Under the pieces are notes generated by a model, which was not told where the DNA came from, made no database searches, and saw nothing but the letters and a program-made list of their open reading frames with translations. The translations under genes were made by a program, and so were the position numbers. A DNA stretch of 64,000 nt from Kineococcus rhizosphaerae (GTDB taxonomy: Bacteria > Actinomycetota > Actinomycetes > Actinomycetales > Kineococcaceae): positions 62,001-126,000 of the forward strand of contig NZ_PVZF01000010.1 of the NCBI RefSeq assembly GCF_003002055.1, given 5' to 3'. How positions within the stretch are numbered: position 1 is the first letter of the stretch; every line of letters starts with the position of its first letter. Shown piece by piece: positions 48,095 to 55,421 of this stretch.

Positions 48095-49005
48095 CGGGCA
48101 CCCCCCGCGCGGTACTGCACCGACCCGGTCGTGAGTTCCAGGTAGGCCGCTTCCAGGGAGCCGGTCTCGGCCGCCAGCTCCAGGACGGTCACCCCGTCCC
48201 GGCCCGCCGCGGCCCCCACCTCCTCGGCCCCGATCCCCCGCACGTGCAGGACACCGTCCGGCTGCGGGGCGACCTCGGCGCCCAGCCGCACCAGCGAGCG
48301 GGCCAGGACGTCGGGTTCGGTGGTGCGGACCCGGACCAGCCCGGCGCCCGCGGAGCGTTCCAGCAGGTCCCGGACCGAGGCGTCGGCCAGCAGCCGGCCC
48401 CGTCCGAGGACCACGACCCGGTCGGCGCACAGCGCCAGCTCGTGCATGAGGTGCGAGGACAGGAACACGGTGCGGCCCTCGGCGGCCAGTCCCCGCACGA
48501 GGTCGCGCACCCACAGCACCCCGTCGGGGTCCAGGCCGTTGACCGGCTCGTCGAGCACCAGCGTCCCCGGGTCGCCCAGCAGCGCCCCGGCGATCCCGAG
48601 GCGCTGGCCCATGCCGAGGGAGAAGGTCCTGACGCGCTGGCCGGCGACCGCCTCCAGCCCGGTCAGCCCGATGACCTCCTCCACCCGCGAGCGCGGGATC
48701 CCGTGGGTGCGGGCCAGGCCCAGCAGGTGCCGGAAGGCGGTGCGGCCCGGGTGCACCGAGCGGGCGTCGAGCATCGCCCCGACGGTGCGCAGCGGCGAGG
48801 GCAGGTCGGCGTAGCGCCGCCCGTCGACCGTGACCGTCCCGGCCGTGGGCCGCTCCAGGCCCAGGACCAGCAGCATCGTGGTGGACTTGCCCGCGCCGTT
48901 GGGGCCGAGGAACCCGGTCACCGCCCCGGGCCCGGCGGTGAACGACAGCCCGTCCACCGCCGTCGTCGTCCCGTAGCGCTTCGTCAGCGCCTCAGCCGTG
49001 ATCAT
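48091..49005 (-). CDS. ABC transporter ATP-binding protein
   Basis: A 304-residue ATPase of the BcrA/DrrA-like exporter class. Walker A GPNGAGKST spans residues 34-42, the signature is FSLGMGQRLGIA near 135, Walker B LVLDEPVNGLDP near 155, and the switch His is in SSHLMHE. A ~90-residue C-terminal extension follows. ATG 49005 is selected because it starts the family N-terminus (ITAEALTKRYG). It leads an operon with two permeases, a kinase and a response regulator and is divergent from an esterase gene 259 bases away. Confidence 0.93.
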   Translation of the reverse strand: MITAEALTKRYGTTTAVDGLSFTAGPGAVTGFLGPNGAGKSTTMLLVLGLERPTAGTVTVDGRRYADLPSPLRTVGAMLDARSVHPGRTAFRHLLGLARTHGIPRSRVEEVIGLTGLEAVAGQRVRTFSLGMGQRLGIAGALLGDPGTLVLDEPVNGLDPDGVLWVRDLVRGLAAEGRTVFLSSHLMHELALCADRVVVLGRGRLLADASVRDLLERSAGAGLVRVRTTEPDVLARSLVRLGAEVAPQPDGVLHVRGIGAEEVGAAAGRDGVTVLELAAETGSLEAAYLELTTGSVQYRAGGAR

Positions 49006-49118
49006 GCGTCCCCCTCGGTCTCGACCGCGCCGGTGCCCCCGCGGCCCGACGTCGACGACGCTAGGGACGCCCGCACCGGGCCGGGACCTGCCCGCGGAGG
49101 AGATCACCGCGGCGCCGG

Positions 49119-49138
49119 CCTCCTCCCCGGGGAGGAGG
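49119..49138. promoter_or_regulatory. 20-base perfect palindrome
   Basis: CCTCCTCCCCGGGGAGGAGG, perfectly self-complementary, lies in the 259-base gap between the divergent ABC operon and the esterase gene. Another GGAGGAG stands 23 bases to the left (49096-49102) and could pair alternatively. It may bind a regulator or form RNA structure; nothing else in the gap is recognised. Confidence 0.4.
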
Positions 49139-49264
49139 GACCCCCGCCCCGGGACGTCCCCGACGCACCGGCCGCGCCAGGTGGCGGCCGACGTCCGCCG
49201 CCCGGCGCCGCCGCACCGCGGGCCCCGGGTGCACGCTGGGTCCCCCACCGACGAGAGGTCGACG

Positions 49265-49312
49265 ATGACCACCCAGACGACCACCCAGACGACCACCCAG
49301 ACGACCACGCAG
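49265..49312. repeat. 12-base tandem repeat at the esterase start
   Basis: Four near-identical 12-base units (core ACGACCACCCAG) encode TTQT repeats at the N-terminus of the esterase, beginning with its start codon. Unit 4 has one substitution. Like the repeat at 35596 it is in frame and can expand or contract without frameshift. Confidence 0.85.
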
Positions 49313-50278
49313 ACCACCACCCCACCCGTCCCCTTCGACCCCGAGGTCGCGGCGGCCCTGGCCGCCGCCGGCGGGTTCCCGGCCATCACCCCCGACGTGA
49401 TCCCGCTGGTGCGGCAGGGGCTGCCCGGCCAGGAACCGCCCACCGACGCCGACCTGGCCCGCGGCGGCGCGTTCAGCGTCGAGGAACGCTCCGTCCCCGG
49501 CCCCGCGGGCGATCCCGACGTCCGGCTGCTCGTCTGCCGGCCCACCGGCCGGCCCACCCCGACCGCGGCCGTCTACTGGATCCACGGCGGCGGGATGGTC
49601 TTCGGCGACAACCGCGGCGGGGTCCTCGAAGCCCTCGACTGGGCCGCCGACCTGGGCCTGGCCGTGGTCTCCGTCGAGTACCGGCTGGCCCCCGAGACCC
49701 CGCACCCGGGGCCGGTCGAGGACTGCTACGCCGGGCTGGTCTGGACCGCCGGGCACGCCGGCGAGCTGGGGATCGACCCCGACCGCCTCGTCGTCGCCGG
49801 GGCCAGCGCGGGCGGTGGGCTGGCCGCCGCCGTCGCCCTGCTCGCCCGCGACCGCGGCGGCCCGGCCCTGGCGGGGCAGGTGCTGATCTACCCGATGCTC
49901 GACGACCGCAACGACTCCGGCTCGGCGCAGCAGATGGGCGACACCGGCACCTGGGGCCGCACCGCGAACGACACGGGGTGGACCGCGCTGCTCGGCGCCG
50001 CCCGCGGCGGTCCCGACGTCTCCCCCTACGCCGCCCCCGCCCGCGCCACCGACCTGTCGGGCCTGCCCCCGGCGTTCGTCGACGTCGCCTCCGCGGAGAA
50101 CTTCCGCGACGAGGACGTCGCCTACGCCACCCGCATCTGGCAGGCCGGGGGCCGCGCCGAGCTGCACGTGTGGCCCGGCGGGTGCCACGGGTTCGACGTG
50201 TTCGCCCCCGAGGCGGGCATCTCCCGCGAGGCCCGCCGGGCGCGGCTGACCTGGCTGCGCCGTCTGCTCGAACCCTGA
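49265..50278 (+). CDS. Alpha/beta-hydrolase (HSL-family esterase)
   Basis: A 337-residue carboxylesterase of the hormone-sensitive-lipase family. The oxyanion-hole HGGG is at residues 107-110, the nucleophile Ser181 in GASAGGG, and the catalytic His is in GGCHGFD; an Asp in VASAENFRDED-type context completes the triad by inference. The first ~19 residues are Thr/Gln repeats (MTTQTTTQ...) from a 12-base tandem repeat, probably disordered. It likely hydrolyses short acyl esters in the cytosol. The PucR-type gene follows 43 bases downstream on the same strand. Confidence 0.9.
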   Translation: MTTQTTTQTTTQTTTQTTTPPVPFDPEVAAALAAAGGFPAITPDVIPLVRQGLPGQEPPTDADLARGGAFSVEERSVPGPAGDPDVRLLVCRPTGRPTPTAAVYWIHGGGMVFGDNRGGVLEALDWAADLGLAVVSVEYRLAPETPHPGPVEDCYAGLVWTAGHAGELGIDPDRLVVAGASAGGGLAAAVALLARDRGGPALAGQVLIYPMLDDRNDSGSAQQMGDTGTWGRTANDTGWTALLGAARGGPDVSPYAAPARATDLSGLPPAFVDVASAENFRDEDVAYATRIWQAGGRAELHVWPGGCHGFDVFAPEAGISREARRARLTWLRRLLEP

Positions 50279-50321
50279 TCCCGGGCCCGCCCCCGCAGTA
50301 GGGTCCGGGCGAGGAGGGTTC

Positions 50322-51302
50322 GTGCGAGACCTGACGGTTCGTCTCGCGGCGCTGGACCCCGAGGCCGGCGCCGCGATCCGTGTCGTGTCCTACTTCGACG
50401 AGCTGGCCGCCGGGCACGCGGGCCTGCACGCGGTCGTCCGCGGCGCCGCCGCCCTGACCGGTTGCGGCGCAGGCCTGTCCGACGACCGGCGGAACGTCCA
50501 CGTCCGCGTCGACCCCGAGGGCCGGCCCGCGCCGCGCTGCGTGCCCGACCCCGGCTGGCTGCACCACGCCGTCGACGGCGGGGCGACGTTGTGGCTCGAG
50601 CGGCCGGGCCCGGCGCGCGTCGTGGACGCCGTGGTGCTCGAACGGGCCTCGGCCCTGGCCCTGGCCGTCCTCGAACGCACCCGGCCGATCACCGGCGGAC
50701 CGGTGCCGCCGGACCCGGCGCTGCTGGAGGTGCTCCTGGACCCCGCGGCCTGCCCGCCGGACCGGCGCCGGGCCGGGCAGGCCCTCGGCTGCCCGGACAC
50801 CGTGCGGGTCGCGGCGCTGAGCGACGGGTCCGCGCTCCTCGTGGGCGACCACCTCGACCTCAGCGCCGTCCGGGCGGGCGTCGGCCCGCGCGTCGACGTC
50901 GCCGACGCGCCCGCCTCGCACGCCGCGGCGCGGGCGGCCCTGCGGTTGACGGCCGAGGGGACCCCGGCCGACCCGGGCCCGCGGGTCGTGCACGCCGAGG
51001 CGGTCCCGGCGCTGCTGCTGCTGGCCGGCGCCGTCGACGGCCGGACCCCGCCGAACGCGGACGTGCGTGCCGTGGACCGTTGCGCCGCGGCCGGACCCGC
51101 GATGCTGCAGACCCTGCACGTGCTCACCACCAGCACCACCCAGCGGGCCGCGGCCACCACCCTCGGACTGCACCACTCGACGCTGCAGAAGCGGCTCGCC
51201 ACCGCCTCGCGGCTGCTCGGGTGGGACCTGCACACCCCCGACGGCGTGCACCGGCTGCACCTGGCGCTCGCGGTCCGGCGGCTGCACCGCAACCCCCGGT
51301 GA
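50322..51302 (+). CDS. PucR-type helix-turn-helix regulator
   Basis: A 326-residue protein whose C-terminus is an HTH_30/PucR DNA-binding domain (LHVLTTSTTQRAAATTLGLHHSTLQKRLATASRLLGWDLHTP). The N-terminal and central parts (ALDPEAGAAIRVVSYFDELAAGHAGLHAVVRGAAALTGCGAGL) resemble a GAF-like sensor found in related actinobacterial regulators. The GTG start follows a GAGGAGG ribosome site; TAGGGT at 50299-50304 may be its -10. It may regulate the upstream esterase; the inducer is unknown. Confidence 0.85.
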   Translation: MRDLTVRLAALDPEAGAAIRVVSYFDELAAGHAGLHAVVRGAAALTGCGAGLSDDRRNVHVRVDPEGRPAPRCVPDPGWLHHAVDGGATLWLERPGPARVVDAVVLERASALALAVLERTRPITGGPVPPDPALLEVLLDPAACPPDRRRAGQALGCPDTVRVAALSDGSALLVGDHLDLSAVRAGVGPRVDVADAPASHAAARAALRLTAEGTPADPGPRVVHAEAVPALLLLAGAVDGRTPPNADVRAVDRCAAAGPAMLQTLHVLTTSTTQRAAATTLGLHHSTLQKRLATASRLLGWDLHTPDGVHRLHLALAVRRLHRNPR

Positions 51303-51397
51303 ACGGCCGCCGGCTCCTCACGGTGGCGCGGCGGCCGACGTCGAGACGGTGCCCGGTGTGCGCCGGCTCCGCGTCCTCGTCGCGCCCCGCGCGGGGG

Positions 51398-51958
51398 TCA
51401 CTCCCCCGACGTGCGGTGCTGCTCGAAGACGTCGACGAGCTCGGCGGCGGCGCGTTCGAGCTCGGCGATCTCGCCGGGGGTGAACTCGTGCGGGTCCACG
51501 CCCAGCACGCAGTGGGCACCGACGACCTGACCGTCCGGCGCGCGCAGCGGGACGCCCGCGTAGCTGCGCACGCCTCCGTCCGTCACGACCGGGTTCTGAC
51601 GCTGGTGGGCGTCCTCGAGGGCGTCGACGACGACGTACGGCGCACCCTCCACGACGGTCGTGGTGCAGAAGGACCACTCGGCGGGCACGCCCCCGACGTC
51701 GGCGACCCAGCCCACGAGGCCGTGGCTGCCGGCGAACAGGGTGGAGGAGTCCAGCACGAGGCTCACCAGGCTCAGCGGGAACCCGAGCCGGGCGGCCGTG
51801 CGGGCCGCGACCTCGTCCAGGCGGCGCTTGAGCGCGGGGTGCTCCCCGTCCCAGGCGGCGACGGCCTCCAGGCGGGTCCGGTCGGTCAGCACACCGGTGC
51901 CGTCCGGCTGGTCTCGTTCCTCGGCTCCGGCCGGGTCCGCCGGCTGCAGGGTGTCCAC
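51398..51958 (-). CDS. GAF-domain protein
   Basis: A 186-residue stand-alone GAF sensor: LDEVAARTAARLGFPLSLVSLVLDSSTLFAGSHGLVGWVADVGGVPAEWSFCTTTVVEGAPYVVVDA and SYAGVPLRAPDGQVVGAHCVLGVDPHEFTPGEIAELERAA. Cys residues in SFCTT and AHCVL could make it redox- or ligand-sensitive. There is no output domain, so it must act on a partner. GTG 51958 is chosen for a nearby AGGA; an upstream TTG at 52039 would add 27 low-complexity residues. It converges with the PucR gene. Confidence 0.8.
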   Translation of the reverse strand: MDTLQPADPAGAEERDQPDGTGVLTDRTRLEAVAAWDGEHPALKRRLDEVAARTAARLGFPLSLVSLVLDSSTLFAGSHGLVGWVADVGGVPAEWSFCTTTVVEGAPYVVVDALEDAHQRQNPVVTDGGVRSYAGVPLRAPDGQVVGAHCVLGVDPHEFTPGEIAELERAAAELVDVFEQHRTSGE

Positions 51959-52160
51959 GTCCTGACCATCGGCCGGCCCCGCCGCCCGCTGCAGCGCACG
52001 GGGCGTCGACCACCCGGGTGCGCCACCCGTGCGGGCCAACCGTGATCACCCCGCGGCGGCACGACCGGCCGGACGGGGTGGCCCCGCGACGTGATCACCC
52101 GTCCGCCTCACCTGCTCGGCGCCCTGCGCGTGGACGCCCGCACCGCCGATGTCTCGGAGC

Positions 52161-52472
52161 ATGAGCACTGAGCAGGTGGAGCGGGGGGTCGGTCTGCGCA
52201 GCGTCCCCCGCACCGTGGAACCGCCGAGGGCGCTCGAGTGGCTGCAGCGGTTCGCCGAGGTCTCCAGCCCCCTGTACGCCGTGGAGGAGTGGAACCACGC
52301 CGCCCTGGCCACCGGCTGCGCGGGCATGGACCTGAGCGCTGCCGAGCTGCAGCGGCTGGCCGAGTGGCTGGTGGCGCACTGCTCCGACCAGCCGATCCGG
52401 ATGGCCGCCCGCAGCTGCCTGGTGCGGCTGCGCGTCCACGCGACGATGCTCACGGCCCTCGGGGACCGCTAG
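52161..52472 (+). CDS. Hypothetical small protein
   Basis: A 103-residue, largely helical protein: RALEWLQRFAEVSSPLYAVEEWNHAALATGCAGMDLSAAELQRLAEWLVAHCSDQPIRMAARSCLVRLRVHATMLTALGDR. It has Trp/Cys-rich helices and no membrane segment or known motif. A start four codons upstream at ATG 52149 is equally possible. Its stop overlaps the end of the convergent membrane-glycosyltransferase gene (52469). It is divergent from the GAF protein. Function unknown. Confidence 0.65.
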   Translation: MSTEQVERGVGLRSVPRTVEPPRALEWLQRFAEVSSPLYAVEEWNHAALATGCAGMDLSAAELQRLAEWLVAHCSDQPIRMAARSCLVRLRVHATMLTALGDR

Positions 52473-54535
52473 GGCGCGACGCCCGTCACGAGCCGGACGT
52501 CGATGCGCTGCAGCCCGTCGGGGCGTTCGGTGAGGACCCGTTCGTCCTCGGCGGTGCGACGCACGGCGACGGTCCGGACGCCGGTCGCTCCCAGCTTCTG
52601 CAGCACCTCCACGGGGTCGGTGTCCCCGCCCGCGGCGACGAGGACGGGGGTGCCGCCGGCGGCCCGGACCCGCTGCGCCTCGCGGTCCACGGCAGCCCCC
52701 AGCGCCGACCAGTACTCCGTCGTCCCGGGACGGCCCTGCGCGGTGGGGACGGTGATCGAGGCCGTCGGCACCCCGCACGTGCCGCGCAGGACCTGCGGCC
52801 ACTCGTTGCGCGAGCGCGGGTCGACGGCGAGCGCGACGTCACCGGCGGCGAAGCTGCGGCAGGCCTGCGCGACGGCCGCCGGTTCCCCCACCTCGGTGCG
52901 GGCCCACGCGAGCGGCGCGGTCCCGACCGCGGCGGGCACGAGGAGCAGGACGGCGGCGATCGCGACGCGCAGCCCCGTGAGGCGCTGGGCCGCGTAGCGG
53001 TCCACGACGAACCGGCACGCCGCCACCGCGAGCACGACGACGGCCGGGAGCACGACGACGACGAACCGGCGGTCGGCCCACGGGTGGTCGGGGGTGATGC
53101 CGGGGCGGTACAGCGTCAGCAGGGTCGAGCCGAGCGCCACGACGTAGGGGGCGGTCCACGACGGCAGGGGGCTGTGCTGCTGCACGCCGCGGACCAGCCG
53201 GGGCAGCAGGACGACGGCCGCGGCCCCGGCCAGGACGACGGCGGGCCAGCCCAGGTACCAGGCGATCCAGTTCACCGAGTGCTCGGCGTAGGTGCGGCCC
53301 CCGTCGACGGGCAGGCCCTGGGCCAGCTGCAGCCCCGCGACGAGCTTGCTGCCGGGGTCCTCGGGGTCCTGGCGCACGACCAGCCACAGCGGCCGGCTGG
53401 CCAGGACGGCGAGGACGACGCCGAGCGCGACGGCCAGCACGAGCGGCAGCCGGTCCGAGACGAGCCAGCGCCGCCGGGCCAGGAAACCGCCGCGCGCCAG
53501 CCGCGTCAGCACGAGGCAGACGGCGGTGAGGAACACCAGCCCCGCCACCAGCGGCAGCAGCGACCCCGCGATCGTCCCCAGGTAGGGCCGCGAGGTCAGC
53601 AGGGCCGAGCCCACCGCGAGCGCCGAGACGAGACCCGTGCCGGTGACGAGGGCGCGGGCGCCGGGGTGCCGGACGGCGAGCAGGAGGGCGACGACGGGGA
53701 CGAGGACGGCGACCTCGCGCAGGAAGTCGATGCGGACGAACCCGCACGCGCCGACGAGCAGGCCCGCGCCGCCGCCGAGGCGCGCGGCGGTGCGGCCGGT
53801 GGCGGGCAGCAGCGCGACCAGCAGCGACGCGGCGCCGAGCAGGACGAGCAGCGCGGGCGGTTCGGAGTAGGTGGAGCGGTTGGCGTGCAGGACGGGCTGG
53901 GCCAGCGCGAAGGCGCCGGCGGCCAGCGGCGCCCACGTCGCGCCGACGACGCGGGCGGTGAACCCGGCCAGGGCCAGCACGCCGAACGCGCCGAGGACGG
54001 CGGGCACGACGAACATCCCGGTCCAGCCGCCGGCCCACTCGCCCAGGGAGTACAGGGCGGGGGCGCCGAGCAGGAACTGCGGGACGACGTGGTCGCCGAC
54101 CTCGTAGAAGGCCGGCGAGGCGAGGGTGAGGTTCGGGTCGGCCAGGGCCGCGGCCCCGCCGAGGGCGGCGACGGACGCGTCGACGGGCAGGCCGTGGTGG
54201 GTGGCGAGCTGGTGGGCGTACAGGGCCACCGACCCGGCGTCGCGGCGCAGGACGACGTGCTCGGCGTGCGTGAGCGCGGCCCAGAGCCCGGCGGCGAGGG
54301 CGATCGCGGCGCTGCCGCCGGCGCTGCCCCACCCGGCGGCCACCACGGGGGTCCCCCACGCGAGGCGGCCGGCGAGGACGGCGACGACGAGGGCGACGGG
54401 CCAGGCGACGGCCGGGGTCCACAGGTCCAGCAGGACGAGGGGGACGGCGACGGCCGTGACCGCGGCGACCGCGGCGGCCAGGACGACGGGGACCCGGGTC
54501 AGCAGGATCCCGGCGGCGCGGGGGCTGTCGCTCAC
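52469..54535 (-). CDS. Large multi-pass membrane protein, glycosyltransferase 39/87-like
   Basis: A 688-residue integral membrane protein with about twelve or more hydrophobic helices and a C-terminal soluble part (from about 560). The first loop contains HLVLRRD-like ALTHAEHVVLRRDAGSVALYAHQLATHHG and LTLASPAFYEVGDHVVPQFLLG, resembling polyprenyl-phosphate-sugar-dependent GT-C transferases with an acidic catalytic loop. A polyprenol-linked sugar donor is inferred. GTG 54535 overlaps the stop of the 24-residue MSDERR-type ORF. Likely surface glycan or glycoprotein biosynthesis; the acceptor is unknown. Confidence 0.75.
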   Translation of the reverse strand: MSDSPRAAGILLTRVPVVLAAAVAAVTAVAVPLVLLDLWTPAVAWPVALVVAVLAGRLAWGTPVVAAGWGSAGGSAAIALAAGLWAALTHAEHVVLRRDAGSVALYAHQLATHHGLPVDASVAALGGAAALADPNLTLASPAFYEVGDHVVPQFLLGAPALYSLGEWAGGWTGMFVVPAVLGAFGVLALAGFTARVVGATWAPLAAGAFALAQPVLHANRSTYSEPPALLVLLGAASLLVALLPATGRTAARLGGGAGLLVGACGFVRIDFLREVAVLVPVVALLLAVRHPGARALVTGTGLVSALAVGSALLTSRPYLGTIAGSLLPLVAGLVFLTAVCLVLTRLARGGFLARRRWLVSDRLPLVLAVALGVVLAVLASRPLWLVVRQDPEDPGSKLVAGLQLAQGLPVDGGRTYAEHSVNWIAWYLGWPAVVLAGAAAVVLLPRLVRGVQQHSPLPSWTAPYVVALGSTLLTLYRPGITPDHPWADRRFVVVVLPAVVVLAVAACRFVVDRYAAQRLTGLRVAIAAVLLLVPAAVGTAPLAWARTEVGEPAAVAQACRSFAAGDVALAVDPRSRNEWPQVLRGTCGVPTASITVPTAQGRPGTTEYWSALGAAVDREAQRVRAAGGTPVLVAAGGDTDPVEVLQKLGATGVRTVAVRRTAEDERVLTERPDGLQRIDVRLVTGVAP

Positions 54536-54606
54536 GCCGCGACCCCGGAGCCCTCGCGCCGGCGCGTCCCCTGGGTCCAGACGCCGCCGCGCCGTTCGTC
54601 GCTCAC
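54532..54606 (-). CDS. 24-residue peptide, conserved MSDERR-WTQGTR type (copy 2)
   Basis: A short ORF from GTG 54606 to a TGA overlapping the next gene's GTG (GTGA). The product is MSDERRGGVWTQGTRRR followed by EGSGVAA. It matches copy 1 (27622-27765) at 13 of its first 15 residues with several synonymous codon changes, and like copy 1 it immediately precedes a glycan-type gene. TAGGTT (54620-54615, minus) ends eight bases before the GTG, so it may be the first, leaderless cistron of the operon. An upstream-ORF regulatory role is one possibility. Confidence 0.6.
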   Translation of the reverse strand: MSDERRGGVWTQGTRRREGSGVAA

Positions 54607-54614
54607 GCGGGGAG

Positions 54615-54624
54615 AACCTACAGT
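54615..54624. promoter_or_regulatory. Overlapping divergent leaderless -10 elements
   Basis: TAGGTT on the minus strand (54620-54615) and TACAGT on the plus strand (54619-54624) overlap in two bases, between the start codons of the 24-residue ORF (GTG 54606) and the TIGR03089 gene (GTG 54631). Only one polymerase could open this DNA at a time. No -35 is obvious for either. Confidence 0.5.
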
Positions 54625-54630
54625 GACGCC

Positions 54631-55347
54631 GTGCTCCCCCTGCTGCGTCGGCTGCTGGACGACGACCCCACCGCTCCCCGGCTGACGTGGTACGCGGGCG
54701 ACTACGCGAGCAGCGGCGAGCGGATCGAGCTGTCGGCGCGGGTCCTGGCGACGTGGGTGGCCAAGACGGCGAACCTCCTGGAGGAGGAGTTCGAGGTCGG
54801 CCCGGGCTCGGTCGTGGCGATCGACCTGCCGACGCACTGGCGGACCCCGGTGTTCCAGCTCGCGGTGTGGTCGACGGGTGCGGCGGTGCGCCTGGGCGCG
54901 TCGGGCGCGGCCGACGTCCTCGTGTCGTCGTCGCCGCAGACGCTGGCGCGCGACGCCTCCGCCGAGCGGATCGCGGTGTCGCTGGCCCCGCTGGCGGTGA
55001 ACTTCGGCGCGCAGGTCCCGGCCGGGGTCCTGGACTACGCGCGGGTCGTGACGGGCTACGGCGACACCCACCTGCCGCTGCAGGCGCCCGGACCGGAGGA
55101 CCCGGCGATCGAGCTGGCCGACGGCTCGACCATCGCGCACCCGGCGATGGCCGCGGCGGCCGCGGCGGCCGGGGAGCAGTGGCCTGTGGGGGTCCGGCTG
55201 CTGACGGACGTCGGCCCGGGGGACGTGGTGCGCGGGCCGCTGGCGGCGTGGGCGCGGACGGGGTCGGTGGTCCTCACCCCGTCGCTGGCGGCGCTGCCGG
55301 AGAAGGTCGTCGCCTCCGAGCGGGCGACGGCGACGCTCACGGCCTGA
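54631..55347 (+). CDS. TIGR03089 family protein
   Basis: A 238-residue actinobacterial protein of the TIGR03089 family, distantly related to AMP-forming acyl-CoA synthetases but too short for a complete enzyme. Seen: LTWYAGDYASSGERIELSARVLATWVAKTANLLEEEFEVGPGSVVAIDLPTHWRTPVFQLAVWSTGAAVRLG, equivalent to the N-terminal lobe. The ATP-binding and C-terminal domains are absent. Its GTG follows TACAGT by six bases, so leaderless expression is likely. It is usually near cell-envelope genes; its function is unknown. Confidence 0.87.
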   Translation: MLPLLRRLLDDDPTAPRLTWYAGDYASSGERIELSARVLATWVAKTANLLEEEFEVGPGSVVAIDLPTHWRTPVFQLAVWSTGAAVRLGASGAADVLVSSSPQTLARDASAERIAVSLAPLAVNFGAQVPAGVLDYARVVTGYGDTHLPLQAPGPEDPAIELADGSTIAHPAMAAAAAAAGEQWPVGVRLLTDVGPGDVVRGPLAAWARTGSVVLTPSLAALPEKVVASERATATLTA

Positions 55348-55421
55348 GGGGCCCGGCCCCCGGTCGGGGGAACCCGGAACCACCCCTCACGTCCGCGTCA
55401 CCGGGTGCCGATACTGCGGTC

